A stretch of DNA of 64,000 nt from Brevundimonas nasdae (GCF_016654005.1 NZ_JAEPWN010000001.1:62001-126000), one strand, 5' to 3'. Shown: positions 1 to 8,221, counted from the first letter of the stretch. A program made the numbers and translations. Notes: generated by a model not told the origin, from the letters alone.

Positions 1-800
1 TCCCCGGCGCAGCCATTGATCCGGCGTGGAGCGGCGTGACCATCACCGACTTCATCCAGCACCGCGCGGGGCTGAAGGACGAAGACGCCCTGGGCATGGT
101 CTTCTTCATGACTTCGCGCGACGACCCGCGCCCCTGGACGGTCCAGCGCCGCGCCATCGCCGAGGCCGCCCTGGCCAAGCCGCCGACGGGGGCGAGGGGG
201 GCGTTCGAATACGCCAACGTCAACTACATCCTGGTCGGCGCCGCCATCGAACAGATCACCGGCGGATCGTGGGAAGACGCCATGAAGGCCGAGGTCTTCA
301 CGCCGCTGGGCCTGACCTCAGCCGGGTTCGGCGCGCCTGCTCACAATGTGAAGGGCGGGGCCAACGCCTGGGGGCATGAGGGCGAGGGCGCCGACCGCGT
401 CGCCATGGACCCCGCCAGCCCCGGATCGGACAATCCGCTGGCCCTGGGTCCGGCGGGGACGGCCCATATGTCGCTGGCCGACTATGCGACCTGGCTGAAG
501 GTCTTCCTGACCGACGGCGGCGGCTGGCTGAAGCCCGAAAGCATCGCCGCCCTCAGCACGCCGAGCCCTGGCGCGGACACGCCCTATGCCGGGGGCTGGA
601 TCGCGCCGCCCCACGCCCCCTGGGCGTCGGGGCCGGTGCTGATGCACGAGGGGTCGAACACCCTGTGGCACGCAGTGGCGGCGGTGGCGCCCGTGCGCGG
701 CGTGGCCTTCATCGGCCTGAGCAATCAGGGGCCGGAGGCGGGGGCGGCGAACGGCCTGATGCCGGGTCTGGTGCGGGCGCTGGGCGCGGCGCCCGCGTAA
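1..800 (+). CDS. Beta-lactamase-family serine hydrolase, C-terminal part (cut by window edge)
   Basis: The frame is open to the left edge of the window, so the N-terminus, including the SxxK nucleophile motif, lies outside. What remains (about 265 residues, stop at 798-800) has the second catalytic motif of class C beta-lactamase/esterase-like proteins, Tyr-Ala-Asn, encoded near 210-218, followed by a typical helix (NYILVGAAIEQITG). A late His-Glu-Gly near 645-653 takes the place of the KTG/HTG motif. These enzymes are serine hydrolases (beta-lactamase, D-aminopeptidase or esterase); the substrate cannot be told. An internal GTG near 36 is not needed as a start, because in-frame coding continues upstream of it. 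Family call is good; the precise function is unknown. Confidence 0.85.
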   Translation, partial: PGAAIDPAWSGVTITDFIQHRAGLKDEDALGMVFFMTSRDDPRPWTVQRRAIAEAALAKPPTGARGAFEYANVNYILVGAAIEQITGGSWEDAMKAEVFTPLGLTSAGFGAPAHNVKGGANAWGHEGEGADRVAMDPASPGSDNPLALGPAGTAHMSLADYATWLKVFLTDGGGWLKPESIAALSTPSPGADTPYAGGWIAPPHAPWASGPVLMHEGSNTLWHAVAAVAPVRGVAFIGLSNQGPEAGAANGLMPGLVRALGAAPA

Positions 801-853
801 TAAAGGGGGCGCGGGCGGTGGCGATGGGGCGGGGCGAACCCTAACTGCACCGC

Positions 854-1900
854 ATGACCCTGATTGAACGCCTGTCGCTGACTGTCCCCATCATTCAGGC
901 CCCGATGGCAGGGGTGTCGACGCCGGACATGGCGGCGGCGGTGTCCAATGCAGGCGGGCTGGGCTCCATCGGCGTGGGGGCGACCGACGACGCGGGCGCG
1001 CGGGCGATGATCGCGGCCGTGCAGGCCCGAACCAGCCGCGCCTTCAACGTCAATCTGTTCGTGCATGAGGACCCGACGCCGGACGCGGCGCGCGAGGCGG
1101 CGTGGCGGGAGGCGCTGCGGCCTCTGTTCGCCGGGTTCGACGCCCAGCCGCCAGAGCAGCTGCGCACCATCTATCGCAGCTTCGCCCATGACGACGACAT
1201 GCTGGCCCTGTTGGTCGAGACGGCGCCTGCGGTGGTCAGCTTCCACTTCGGTCTGCCGGATGCGGCGCGGATCGCGGCGCTGAAACAGGGGGGGATCACT
1301 CTCCTGTCCACCGCCACCAGCCTGGACGAAGCCTTGGCGGCTCGGGCGGCGGGCGTCGACGCCGTGGTGGCCCAGGGCTATGAGGCGGGCGGTCATCGCG
1401 GGGTGTTCGATCCCGACGCGCCGGACGACCAGCTGGGCGTCCTGGCCCTGACCCGGCTGCTGGTTCAGAAGTCGGGCCTGCCGGTGATTGCGGCGGGCGG
1501 GATCATGGACGGGCAGGGCGTGCGCGCGGTTCTGGACCTCGGCGCCGTGGCGGCCCAGCTTGGCACCGCCTTCATCGCCTGCCCCGAAAGCGCGGCGGAC
1601 GAGGCCTATCGCGCGGCGTTGCAGGGCGAGGGCGCGACCCATACGACCATGACCCGCGCCATCTCGGGCCGCCCCGCCCGCAGCCTGCGCAACCGCTTCA
1701 CGCTCTGGGGGCAGGGCGACGTGCCGCCGGCCGCCGCCTATCCCATCGCCTATGACGCCGGAAAGGCCCTGAACGCCGCCGCCAAGGCGCGGGGCGAAGG
1801 CGGGTACGGCGCCCAGTGGGCCGGGCAGGGCGCGCCCCTGGCCCGCAGTCTGCCCGCGGCGGCGCTGATGGCGGCGCTGCAGGCTGAGATGGCGGGCTGA
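854..1900 (+). CDS. Nitronate monooxygenase family protein
   Basis: A 348-residue FMN-dependent TIM-barrel enzyme of the nitronate monooxygenase (formerly 2-nitropropane dioxygenase) family, which oxidises alkyl nitronates. The N-terminus PIIQAPMAGVSTPDMAAAVS followed by a Gly-rich turn (AGGLGSIG) is typical. The second signature, QGYEAGGHRG, lies near residue 175 and holds the likely catalytic His. A phosphate-binding AAGGI is near residue 215 and a LGTAF stretch follows. Length matches the family. It begins 53 bp after the hydrolase gene in the same direction and could share its transcript. Enoyl-ACP reductase FabK is related, but the GGHRG motif and overall pattern favour nitronate monooxygenase. 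Confidence 0.88.
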   Translation: MTLIERLSLTVPIIQAPMAGVSTPDMAAAVSNAGGLGSIGVGATDDAGARAMIAAVQARTSRAFNVNLFVHEDPTPDAAREAAWREALRPLFAGFDAQPPEQLRTIYRSFAHDDDMLALLVETAPAVVSFHFGLPDAARIAALKQGGITLLSTATSLDEALAARAAGVDAVVAQGYEAGGHRGVFDPDAPDDQLGVLALTRLLVQKSGLPVIAAGGIMDGQGVRAVLDLGAVAAQLGTAFIACPESAADEAYRAALQGEGATHTTMTRAISGRPARSLRNRFTLWGQGDVPPAAAYPIAYDAGKALNAAAKARGEGGYGAQWAGQGAPLARSLPAAALMAALQAEMAG

Positions 1901-1986
1901 TCGCCGCACGACCGGCAGGGCGATGAACGGATCGCGGTCCTGCGGCGTTTGCCAGCGGGGCCGTTGTCGGCCCGGACAGGAGCGGC

Positions 1987-2748
1987 ATGAAGCGGGGTCT
2001 GGCTGATCTGTGGGATCTGGTGTGGCAGGCCGTCATGCTGGCCTGCGCCGCGTTCGGCCTGCTGCACGTCTTCGCCCCGCCTCAGGACCTGCCGTGGAGG
2101 CCGCTGGATTTGGACCAGCCGTTGGGGCGTGCGACGGCGGCCAAGGTCGCGTGGTTCGATCTGTCGCCCGACGCCTCGCCGGAACAGGTGGGAAAGGCGA
2201 CCGACGCCTGCCTGCGCCTGCTGCGGGACGCCGGGGTCAGGGTCGAACGCGCGCAGGATCGGGACGACGGCGGCTTCTGCGTCGTGCGCGGGGCGGTGCG
2301 GATCACGGGCGGGGCGGTCACGCCGCTGGCGCCTGCGAATGTCGTCATGCAGTGTCCGCTGGCCGTCCGTTACGTCCTGTGGGACCGGCAGGTGCTGCAG
2401 CCGACAGCCCGCGAGGAGATGGGCGCCGCCCCCGCGCGGGTCCGCAATCTTGGCAGCTACGCGTGCCGCCGCATCTATGGCGCGCAGGACGAGGCGGCGC
2501 GGCCCAGCGAACATGCGCAGGCCAACGCTCTGGACGTGGCCGGAGTCACCCTGACGGACGGGCGCAGCATCAGCGTCCAAGCCGACTGGGACGGCGAAGG
2601 CCCGGCGGGCATGGCGGGCTCGCGCCTGCTGCACAGGGTGCGCGACGGGGCCTGCGGGGTCTTCTCCACCACCCTGTCGCCCGACTACAACGCCGCCCAC
2701 GCCGACCATCTGCACCTGGACGGCGCCAAGCGTGGCGTTTGCCGTTGA
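1987..2748 (+). CDS. Extensin-like C-terminal domain protein (M15-like peptidase fold)
   Basis: A 253-residue protein with one N-terminal hydrophobic segment (about residues 10-27, LVWQAVMLACAAFGLLHVFA), probably a membrane anchor or uncleaved signal. The rest matches the extensin_C/DUF-type family common in alphaproteobacteria. Signatures are four or more conserved Cys, the SEHAQANALDVAG motif near residue 177, and HADHLHLDG near the C-terminus. The conserved His and Asp resemble the zinc ligands of LAS/M15 peptidoglycan peptidases, so a periplasmic cell-wall role is likely but inferred. The start at 1987 follows an AGGAG at 1977-1981. It appears to be a single gene, followed by the cspA control region. 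Confidence 0.85.
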   Translation: MKRGLADLWDLVWQAVMLACAAFGLLHVFAPPQDLPWRPLDLDQPLGRATAAKVAWFDLSPDASPEQVGKATDACLRLLRDAGVRVERAQDRDDGGFCVVRGAVRITGGAVTPLAPANVVMQCPLAVRYVLWDRQVLQPTAREEMGAAPARVRNLGSYACRRIYGAQDEAARPSEHAQANALDVAGVTLTDGRSISVQADWDGEGPAGMAGSRLLHRVRDGACGVFSTTLSPDYNAAHADHLHLDGAKRGVCR

Positions 2749-2957
2749 GGTTCAATCAACCAGAAATCATGCAAATCGGCCGTCGTTTTAGCAGTTGACC
2801 GTCTCGAAAAGCCGGGTGACAACATATTTGCAGTCCGGATTTTGCATGGGGTCCATACCCATGTCTTGCTCCTTCGCGTGAACGAGCTGTCCAGATGGAC
2901 TGACGGGTCTCCCGCAGGGAGGTCTGCCTGGAAAAGCGCGTTTACGGAGACGCAGAC
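2749..2957 (+). promoter_or_regulatory. Long upstream region of the cold shock gene
   Basis: Between the extensin-like gene and cspA there are about 209 bases without a convincing ORF. A TTGACC at 2795-2800 could be a -35 box, but no good -10 was found at normal spacing. The stretch can form local hairpins, such as CATGGG 2845-2850 with CCCATG 2858-2863, and CTCCC/GGGAG arms close to 2915. Long structured leaders are known to act as RNA thermosensors in csp genes of other bacteria. That role here is inference from position only. Confidence 0.4.
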
Positions 2958-3161
2958 ATGGCGACCGGTACGGTCAAGTGGTTCAACCCCACCAAGGGCT
3001 ACGGCTTCATCCAGCCCGATAGCGGCGGCTCCGACGTGTTCGTACACGTCACCGCCGTTCAGAAGGCGGGCCTTCAGGGGCTCGATGAGAACGCCAAGGT
3101 CGAATACGAGCTGGAAAACCAGCGCGGCAAAACCTCGGCGATCGACCTCAAGCTTCTCTAA
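2958..3161 (+). CDS. cspA: Cold shock protein, CspA family
   Basis: A 67-residue single cold-shock domain, the usual family length. RNP1 (KGYGFIQ, residues 13-19) and RNP2 (VFVHV, residues 27-31) are both intact, and TVKWFN at residues 5-10 is canonical. Such proteins bind single-stranded RNA and DNA and act as RNA chaperones in the cytoplasm. The start is preceded by GGAG at 2946-2949. A hairpin with a T tract follows the stop, so the gene is monocistronic. Whether it is cold-induced cannot be told from the coding sequence; alphaproteobacteria carry several paralogues, some of them stationary-phase proteins. Confidence 0.95.
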   Translation: MATGTVKWFNPTKGYGFIQPDSGGSDVFVHVTAVQKAGLQGLDENAKVEYELENQRGKTSAIDLKLL

Positions 3162-3188
3162 GAGTTGCTGAGCACATAGTTTCAGAGG

Positions 3189-3222
3189 CAGGCGCGGCGG
3201 CTACGGCTTCCGCGCCTGTTTT
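3189..3222 (+). terminator. Rho-independent terminator after cspA
   Basis: A nine-base perfect stem, CAGGCGCGG (3189-3197) with CCGCGCCTG (3210-3218), is followed directly by TTTT and then GCTTTGG. It lies 28 bp after the cspA stop and just before the convergent EamA gene ends at 3233. Confidence 0.8.
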
Positions 3223-3232
3223 GCTTTGGCGG

Positions 3233-4129
3233 CTATGCGGCTGAGCGGGCTTTCAGCGCGGCGCTGCGTTGGGCCAGGACCACCGCGCCCAGAACCAGCA
3301 CCCCGCCGACCGCCTGAACCGGCGTCAGGGTCTCATGGAAGATCCACCAGCCCAGCAGGCCCGCCACGACCGGCTGCACCAGAATGGTCACGGCGGTGAT
3401 GGAGGCGGGCAGACGGCCCAGCGCCCAGGCCACGCCGCCCTGCCCAAAGACGTGCATCACGCCCATGGCGATGCAGGCGGCCCATCCGCCCAGGCTGGCG
3501 GGGATGATGGTCTCGCCCAGGGACAGGGCCACGATCAGCAGCAGCGGCGTGCCGACCAGCGTGGCCCAGAATGTGATCTGCATGGCGCCGGACGTGGCGC
3601 GCGCCGCCTTCACCGCCAGGAAATAGCCGGAGTACCAAAGGGCGACCGAGACGCTGAAGATGTCGCCCAGCACCGGGTTCGTGCCCTGTCCGCCGTCAGC
3701 GCCCGCCGCCATCGCAAAGGCGCCGCCCATGGCCAGGGCCAGGGCGACCAGAAACAGCCGATGCGGCTTCTCCTTCAGCACGAACCAGCCGAACAGGGTC
3801 ACCACCACCGGCGTCAGGTTGCACAGCACCGTCGCATTGGCGACCGAGGTCATGACGATGCCGTAGTGCCAGAAGCTGAGGTCCAGGGCGAAGAACAGGC
3901 CCGCGATCAGCGCCCATTTCGACGGCCGCGCCGCCAACCCCCTGGGTTCGCGCGCCGCCAGCAGGGTCAGCAGCGGCAGGGCGAACAGAAACCGCCAGAA
4001 GCCCGCCGCCGCCGGTCCCGTCTCGGTCAGGCGCACTAGAATCGGCGCCAGACCCAGCACGCAGGCGGAAAAGACCAGAACGATCAGGGCGAACGCGCGG
4101 GGGGAGGGGCGCGGCAGGACGGCGGACAT
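3233..4129 (-). CDS. EamA/DMT-family permease
   Basis: A 298-residue, strongly hydrophobic protein with about ten predicted membrane helices in two repeated halves, as in the drug/metabolite transporter superfamily. The first EamA half covers roughly residues 10-140 and the second 155-290. Helix-end features such as the FWRFLFALPLL segment, LTPVVVTLF and the late ILVQPVVAGLLGW are typical. These inner-membrane carriers export amino acids, nucleotide precursors or other metabolites; the substrate cannot be inferred. It converges on cspA and diverges from the transglutaminase-like gene at 4269, with 139 bp between. Confidence 0.9.
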   Translation of the reverse strand: MSAVLPRPSPRAFALIVLVFSACVLGLAPILVRLTETGPAAAGFWRFLFALPLLTLLAAREPRGLAARPSKWALIAGLFFALDLSFWHYGIVMTSVANATVLCNLTPVVVTLFGWFVLKEKPHRLFLVALALAMGGAFAMAAGADGGQGTNPVLGDIFSVSVALWYSGYFLAVKAARATSGAMQITFWATLVGTPLLLIVALSLGETIIPASLGGWAACIAMGVMHVFGQGGVAWALGRLPASITAVTILVQPVVAGLLGWWIFHETLTPVQAVGGVLVLGAVVLAQRSAALKARSAA

Positions 4130-4268
4130 GGCGGGGTCTTAGCCGCCCCTGCGGCTGGACGCCACAGGGCCGCTGTGCCATCGGGTTCAGGCGTTCAGAC
4201 ATCGAACGGCCTCAGTCGCATGGCGTTGGGGCGACGGCCCTCGCCCTCTCCTCCAGTCCGGTGACTTC

Positions 4269-5045
4269 ATGAAATTGCGCGTCCGCGCCGAGCTTGTTTA
4301 CCGTTTCGATCCGCCGACCGACGCCATCTACAAGATTCAGGTCGCGCACTGGCCCGGTCAGGACATCCTGCACGAAAGCCTGACCTTTGACCCGCCGGTC
4401 GAGGCGCACGAGGACGAGGACGTCGATTTCGGCGCGCGGACCCTGCGCTGCCATGTCTCGGGCGAGGTCAGGCTGACCTATGAGGCGGTGGTCGAGAACG
4501 GGGTGCTGAAGGGCCTGCCGCCCGACGTGTCACAGCACGACTGGGGCGATCTGCCCGCCGAGGTCCTGCCCTATCTCCAGCCCAGCCGGTATTGCCCGTC
4601 GGACCAGTTCGGGCGGTTCGTGACGCGTGAGTTCGGCGACACCTCGGGCGGGGCGCGCGTGCTGGCGATCCTGAACTGGATCACCGCCAACATCGACTAT
4701 GAGCGCGGGGTCTCGGACACCGAAACCACGGCGGCGCGCACCTTCATCGACCGGGCGGGCGTATGCCGCGACTTCACCCATCTGGGCATGACCCTGTGCC
4801 GGGCGTCGGGCATTCCGGCGCGGGCGGTCAGCGCCTATGCGTTTGAGCTGAGCCCGCCCGACTTCCACGCCATCTTCGAGGTCTGGCTGGACAACGGCTG
4901 GTGGCTGGTGGACGCGACGGGCCTGGCGCCGGTCGAGGGTTTGGTGCGGATCGCCTGCGGGCGGGACGCGGCGGACATCGCCTTTCTGACGACCCAGGAA
5001 CGCTGCGCCTTCGTGCGCCAGTCGGTGACGGTGGAGGCGGCGTAA
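4269..5045 (+). CDS. Transglutaminase-like (cysteine peptidase fold) protein
   Basis: A 258-residue protein with an N-terminal beta-rich domain (about residues 1-100, bacterial transglutaminase-like N-terminal type) and a transglutaminase core domain. The catalytic triad can be read: Cys166 in GVCRDFTHL, His200 in FHAIFEVWL and Asp215 in WWLVDATG. Members hydrolyse or cross-link peptides, but the physiological substrate in bacteria is mostly unknown. No signal peptide is seen, so it is probably cytoplasmic. It is transcribed alone and is followed by the palindromic element at 5057-5238. Confidence 0.88.
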   Translation: MKLRVRAELVYRFDPPTDAIYKIQVAHWPGQDILHESLTFDPPVEAHEDEDVDFGARTLRCHVSGEVRLTYEAVVENGVLKGLPPDVSQHDWGDLPAEVLPYLQPSRYCPSDQFGRFVTREFGDTSGGARVLAILNWITANIDYERGVSDTETTAARTFIDRAGVCRDFTHLGMTLCRASGIPARAVSAYAFELSPPDFHAIFEVWLDNGWWLVDATGLAPVEGLVRIACGRDAADIAFLTTQERCAFVRQSVTVEAA

Positions 5046-5056
5046 GGCCTAGGGGA

Positions 5057-5238
5057 AATCGACATTCGACCCCAAATCGTCATTCCGGGGCGTCCGTAGG
5101 ACGAACCCGGAACCCAGGAGGCTCGCAATCCGGCGCCGAATACGCCCAACAACGGCGCCGCAGCCCTGGCTTCCGGGTTCTTCGCTTCGCTCAGCCCCGG
5201 AATGACGATCTAAGATTTCGACCGACTGAATGTCGATT
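5057..5238. repeat. Nested palindromic intergenic element
   Basis: The 197-bp gap between two convergent genes is almost filled by nested inverted repeats. An 11-bp outer pair is AATCGACATTC (5057-5067) with GAATGTCGATT (5228-5238). A perfect 16-bp pair joins 5076-5091 (ATCGTCATTCCGGGGC) and 5194-5209. A third pair with one mismatch joins 5104-5117 and 5165-5178. The transcript would fold into one long hairpin on either strand. It has the look of a non-coding MITE/REP-like element and may also terminate both genes. Confidence 0.8.
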
Positions 5239-5242
5239 GAAC

Positions 5243-6976
5243 CTATTTCGCCGCCTGCTCCGCCCGATAGGCCTGATAGGCGTCGATGAAGTCCAACTGG
5301 CGCAGCAGCTTGTTGGCCGGGTCGATCAGGACATGGGCGCCGTCTGGGACCGTGATCTGGCCCTGACCGCCGGTCATGGCCACCGTGCGCAGGCTTCCGT
5401 CGATCTCGACCTCCACCGGCATGGGGAAGGCCGCGCCGTCGCCGGTGGTCCAGGCCAGCTTCAGCCGCCCGTTCTCGCGCGTTTCGCTCAGCACCGGCAG
5501 GGCGGCGTTGTAGAGATAGCCGTGGAAGAACCAGCCATAATCCTTGCCGGTCACATCATTGACGATGTCCAGAAAGTCCTGGGTCGAGCGGTAGATCGGC
5601 GCGAAATTGCCCGGACGCGGGTCGGGCCGTCCATAGACCAGCCGAGTCACCGCCTGGTGGAAGGCGGCGTCCCCGATCAGCATCCGCAGAGAATGGCTGA
5701 TCAGCGAACCCTTGGAATAGATGTCATTGCCGGGGCCGTTCTCTGAATTATAGACCTCGCCCTCGGTCTTTGGGCTGCCGGACACGACGGGGTATTTGTT
5801 GATCAGGCCGCGTCTCTGGTCGGCCAGTTCGGTCTGCATATAGCGGTCGCCGTGCAGCCAGCGGCCATAGAGGGGCTGCATATAGCTGCCCAAACCTTCA
5901 TGCAGCCACATGTCGTCGGCGTTCTGATTGGTCAGCTGGTTGCCGAACCATTCGTGGGCGAACTCGTGCTGCAGCAGCCAGTCATAGCCGCGTCCGTCCA
6001 GCTTGTACTCATTGCCATAGGCGTTGATGGTCTGGTGCTCCATGCCCAGGTGCGGGGTCTCGACCACGCCCATCTTTTCGTCGCCGAAGGGGTAGGGGCC
6101 GACCGTGGCCTCGAAGAAGTCCAGCATCCTGGGGAACTCGGCGAACAGGGCCTGAACCTTGGCCGGGTCATCGGTCTTCAGATGCCAGTAGGCCATCGGG
6201 ATCCTATTGCCGAACCGGCTGGCGTAATCGGCGGTGACCTGTTCGTACGGGCCGATGTTCAGGGCGACGGCGTAGGTGTTGGGCTGTTTCGCGGTCCAGT
6301 TCCAGGTGGTCCAGCCGTCGCCGTGGTCCTGTTTGCCCAGGAACCGCCCGTTGGACGGCGCTGACAAGTTGGAGGGCACAGTGATGTGCAGATCGACCCG
6401 GCCAGGCTCTCCGTGCGGGCTGTCGATGCAGGGCCAGAACAGGTCGCAGCCCTCGCCCTGGACCGCCGTGGCGATCCACGGTTCGCCGGACGGGGTGGTC
6501 GACCAGACGAAGCCGCCGTTCCAGGGGGCGCGCGGCGCCACGCGCGGCTGGCCCGCATAGGCGATGCGCAGGGCCGTTTTGCCCCCGGTCGGCAGCGTCT
6601 GGGGCAGGTCGACGGTCAGGCGGCCTTCCGGATTGGTCCAGCGGTCGGATGCGACCTCGACCCCGTCCACCTGCACGGATGAGATGGTCAGCAGGGTGTC
6701 CAGTTCGACCACCAGCCGGTCCAGCGGGGCCAGGGCGGTGAAGTCCAGCACGGCGACGGCGTCGATGGCCTTGTCGTCGGGGATCACCTTGATCGACAGA
6801 TCGGCCTTGTCGAACTGCATCGCCAGTTGTTCGGCCGTGCGCGGCTGGTCGGTGGCCAGGGTGAAGGCGGTCGATTCGCGCAGTTGCTCCGTCTGGGCGG
6901 ATGCGGCGCCTGCGCTCAGGGCCAGGACCGATGCGGCGGCGGCCGCTGCTGCTGCGCGATGGATGCTGGATGGCAT
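5243..6976 (-). CDS. M1-family metallopeptidase (aminopeptidase), exported
   Basis: A 577-residue zinc peptidase. The zinc site is HEFAH at residues 337-341 followed by Glu360, the HExxH-x18-E spacing of family M1. The exopeptidase motif reads GMEH (311-314) where GMEN is usual. An N-terminal signal peptide is clear: an Ala-rich hydrophobic run ending in AGAASAQ near residue 27, so the enzyme is periplasmic or secreted. The N-terminal beta-saddle domain covers about 35-240 and the catalytic domain 245-470. The long C-terminal helical domain of PepN-type enzymes is missing; a short beta domain ends the protein. It probably trims peptides for nutrition. It is monocistronic. Confidence 0.92.
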   Translation of the reverse strand: MPSSIHRAAAAAAAASVLALSAGAASAQTEQLRESTAFTLATDQPRTAEQLAMQFDKADLSIKVIPDDKAIDAVAVLDFTALAPLDRLVVELDTLLTISSVQVDGVEVASDRWTNPEGRLTVDLPQTLPTGGKTALRIAYAGQPRVAPRAPWNGGFVWSTTPSGEPWIATAVQGEGCDLFWPCIDSPHGEPGRVDLHITVPSNLSAPSNGRFLGKQDHGDGWTTWNWTAKQPNTYAVALNIGPYEQVTADYASRFGNRIPMAYWHLKTDDPAKVQALFAEFPRMLDFFEATVGPYPFGDEKMGVVETPHLGMEHQTINAYGNEYKLDGRGYDWLLQHEFAHEWFGNQLTNQNADDMWLHEGLGSYMQPLYGRWLHGDRYMQTELADQRRGLINKYPVVSGSPKTEGEVYNSENGPGNDIYSKGSLISHSLRMLIGDAAFHQAVTRLVYGRPDPRPGNFAPIYRSTQDFLDIVNDVTGKDYGWFFHGYLYNAALPVLSETRENGRLKLAWTTGDGAAFPMPVEVEIDGSLRTVAMTGGQGQITVPDGAHVLIDPANKLLRQLDFIDAYQAYRAEQAAK

Positions 6977-7040
6977 TCGGCCGTCGCCCTTGTTGATGCT
7001 GGGGGCAAGGGATAGGCCGTCACGTCAAAAGGGCAAAGAA

Positions 7041-7066
7041 AAAGGCCGACGTTTCCGCCGGCCTTT
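7041..7066 (-). terminator. Rho-independent terminator after rpmB
   Basis: The eight-base stem AAAGGCCG (7041-7048) with CGGCCTTT (7059-7066) has a ten-base loop. Read on the minus strand it ends in CCTTTTTCTTT, a good U tract. It starts 26 bases after the rpmB stop codon. Confidence 0.85.
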
Positions 7067-7092
7067 TCCAGAATAGATTCAGCAGTCGCCGA

Positions 7093-7389
7093 TCAGGCGG
7101 CGGCTTGCTCGGCCAGCTTGGCCTTGACCTGGCGCTTGATGCGCTGTGCGGCGACCGAGAGCTGCTCGTCGCGGGCCTTGACGATGAAGATGTCCAGGCC
7201 GCCCTTGTAGTCCAGGGTGCGCAGCGCAGCGTTCGAGATGCGCAGGCTGAAGGTCTGGCCCAGCGAATCCGAGGTGAGCTTGACCGTCTTCAGCGACGGC
7301 AGAAAGCGGCGCTTGGTCTTGATGTTCGAGTGGCTCACGTTGTGGCCGACCATCGGGCCGATACCGGTGAGTTCGCAACGACGCGACAT
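7093..7389 (-). CDS. rpmB: 50S ribosomal protein L28
   Basis: A 98-residue protein that begins MSRRCELTGIGPMVGHNVSH, the L28 signature, and continues with SNIKTKRRFLPSL and the basic core. It is part of the large ribosomal subunit. The start at 7387-7389 is fixed by the conserved N-terminus and by AAGGA about seven bases upstream; a longer in-frame extension to 7563 is not family-like. It has its own promoter (7484-7512) and terminator (7041-7066). It is about twenty residues longer than the E. coli protein at the C-terminus, as is common in alphaproteobacteria. Confidence 0.97.
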   Translation of the reverse strand: MSRRCELTGIGPMVGHNVSHSNIKTKRRFLPSLKTVKLTSDSLGQTFSLRISNAALRTLDYKGGLDIFIVKARDEQLSVAAQRIKRQVKAKLAEQAAA

Positions 7390-7483
7390 CGTCAGATCCT
7401 TAAGGTGCGGCGGCCGGTCCCAAAGCGGGGAACAGACGCGTGAAACAAGTACGCGCGGGAGATAGCCCGCGCGAGAGGGGGCC

Positions 7484-7512
7484 GTATAAGGGATCAGCCG
7501 GTTCGGCGTCAA
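7484..7512 (-). promoter_or_regulatory. Sigma-70-type promoter of rpmB
   Basis: On the minus strand, TTGACG (7507-7512) and TTATAC (7484-7489) are separated by exactly 17 bases. This predicts a start near 7477 and a leader of about 88 bases. The leader begins with a perfect eight-base GC hairpin (7452-7459 with 7466-7473). This is one of the clearest promoters in the window. Confidence 0.75.
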
Positions 7513-7608
7513 GCCGAGTCTTGGCTGTTTGGTGCAGGGGGTGCGACTCTGGCGAGTCTGCACGGCAGGGAACCCCGCCGTTCAGCGGCCATTCAATTCC
7601 CGTGCTGC

Positions 7609-8160
7609 ATGAACCATATCATGAAGATGAAAGCTGAACAGAAGGCCGCCATGTCCCGTCTGACCCCGTCTCGTAAGGCTCTGGCTCGCAAGACTCTGGC
7701 GCGCAAGACTCTGGCCGTCCTGGCCCCCGTGCTCGCGGGCGGCTTCATGCTGGCCGCGCCCGCGATGGCGCCCGCCCAGGCGACGGCCCAGACGGCGGCG
7801 CAAAGCGAAGTCCTGCCGGGCTATTGGGAATATACCACCAACGCCGTGGGCCAGCGCGAGACGCTGCAGAAATGCGTGCGCCCCAGCGAGATCAACCGAT
7901 TCTTCGGCGGCATCTCGACCAACAAATGGCGCTGCACCTATCCGACCCGCGTGGTCGGCGACGGCAATGCGCGGTTCGAGGGAACCTGCTCGGACCACAA
8001 GAACCGCCGCATCAATGTGCGCCTGAGCGGGACCTATACGGAAACCAGCTTCAGCTTCCGGGGCGGCGCCCAGGTCGTGCGCGGCACCCCCTATATCCCC
8101 GCCAGCATCACCGCCCGCCGCATCAGCGCCCAGTGCCCGGCCAACGCCGAGTATTTCTGA
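7609..8160 (+). CDS. DUF3617 domain-containing exported protein
   Basis: A protein of up to 183 residues. A basic N-terminus and a hydrophobic stretch (VLAPVLAGGFMLAAPAMA) ending near APAQA form a signal peptide, so it is probably periplasmic. The mature part starts PGYWEYTT, which matches the PGLWE-type opening of DUF3617, and carries four Cys (KCV, RCT, TCS, QCP) that could form two disulfides. No molecular function is known for the family. The true start may be the ATG at 7651 (MSRLTPS). The n-region contains a tandem repeat of LARKT from duplicated 15-base units at about 7675-7710. A strong terminator follows. Confidence 0.8.
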   Translation: MNHIMKMKAEQKAAMSRLTPSRKALARKTLARKTLAVLAPVLAGGFMLAAPAMAPAQATAQTAAQSEVLPGYWEYTTNAVGQRETLQKCVRPSEINRFFGGISTNKWRCTYPTRVVGDGNARFEGTCSDHKNRRINVRLSGTYTETSFSFRGGAQVVRGTPYIPASITARRISAQCPANAEYF

Positions 8161-8191
8161 GGCGTCAGCGGCTGGGCCGGCGCCCGATGCA

Positions 8192-8221
8192 AAAAGGCCC
8201 CGGATCGCTCCGGGGCCTTTT
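8192..8221. terminator. Bidirectional terminator between DUF3617 gene and cdnL
   Basis: A twelve-base stem, AAAAGGCCCCGG with CCGGGGCCTTTT, has the loop ATCGCT (8204-8209). A-rich and T-rich ends on both sides let it serve both convergent genes. Confidence 0.88.

Noticed and set aside
5057-5238. CRISPR-like repeats
   Set aside because: The repeats are nested inverted pairs, not direct repeats with regular spacers, and no cas gene is present.
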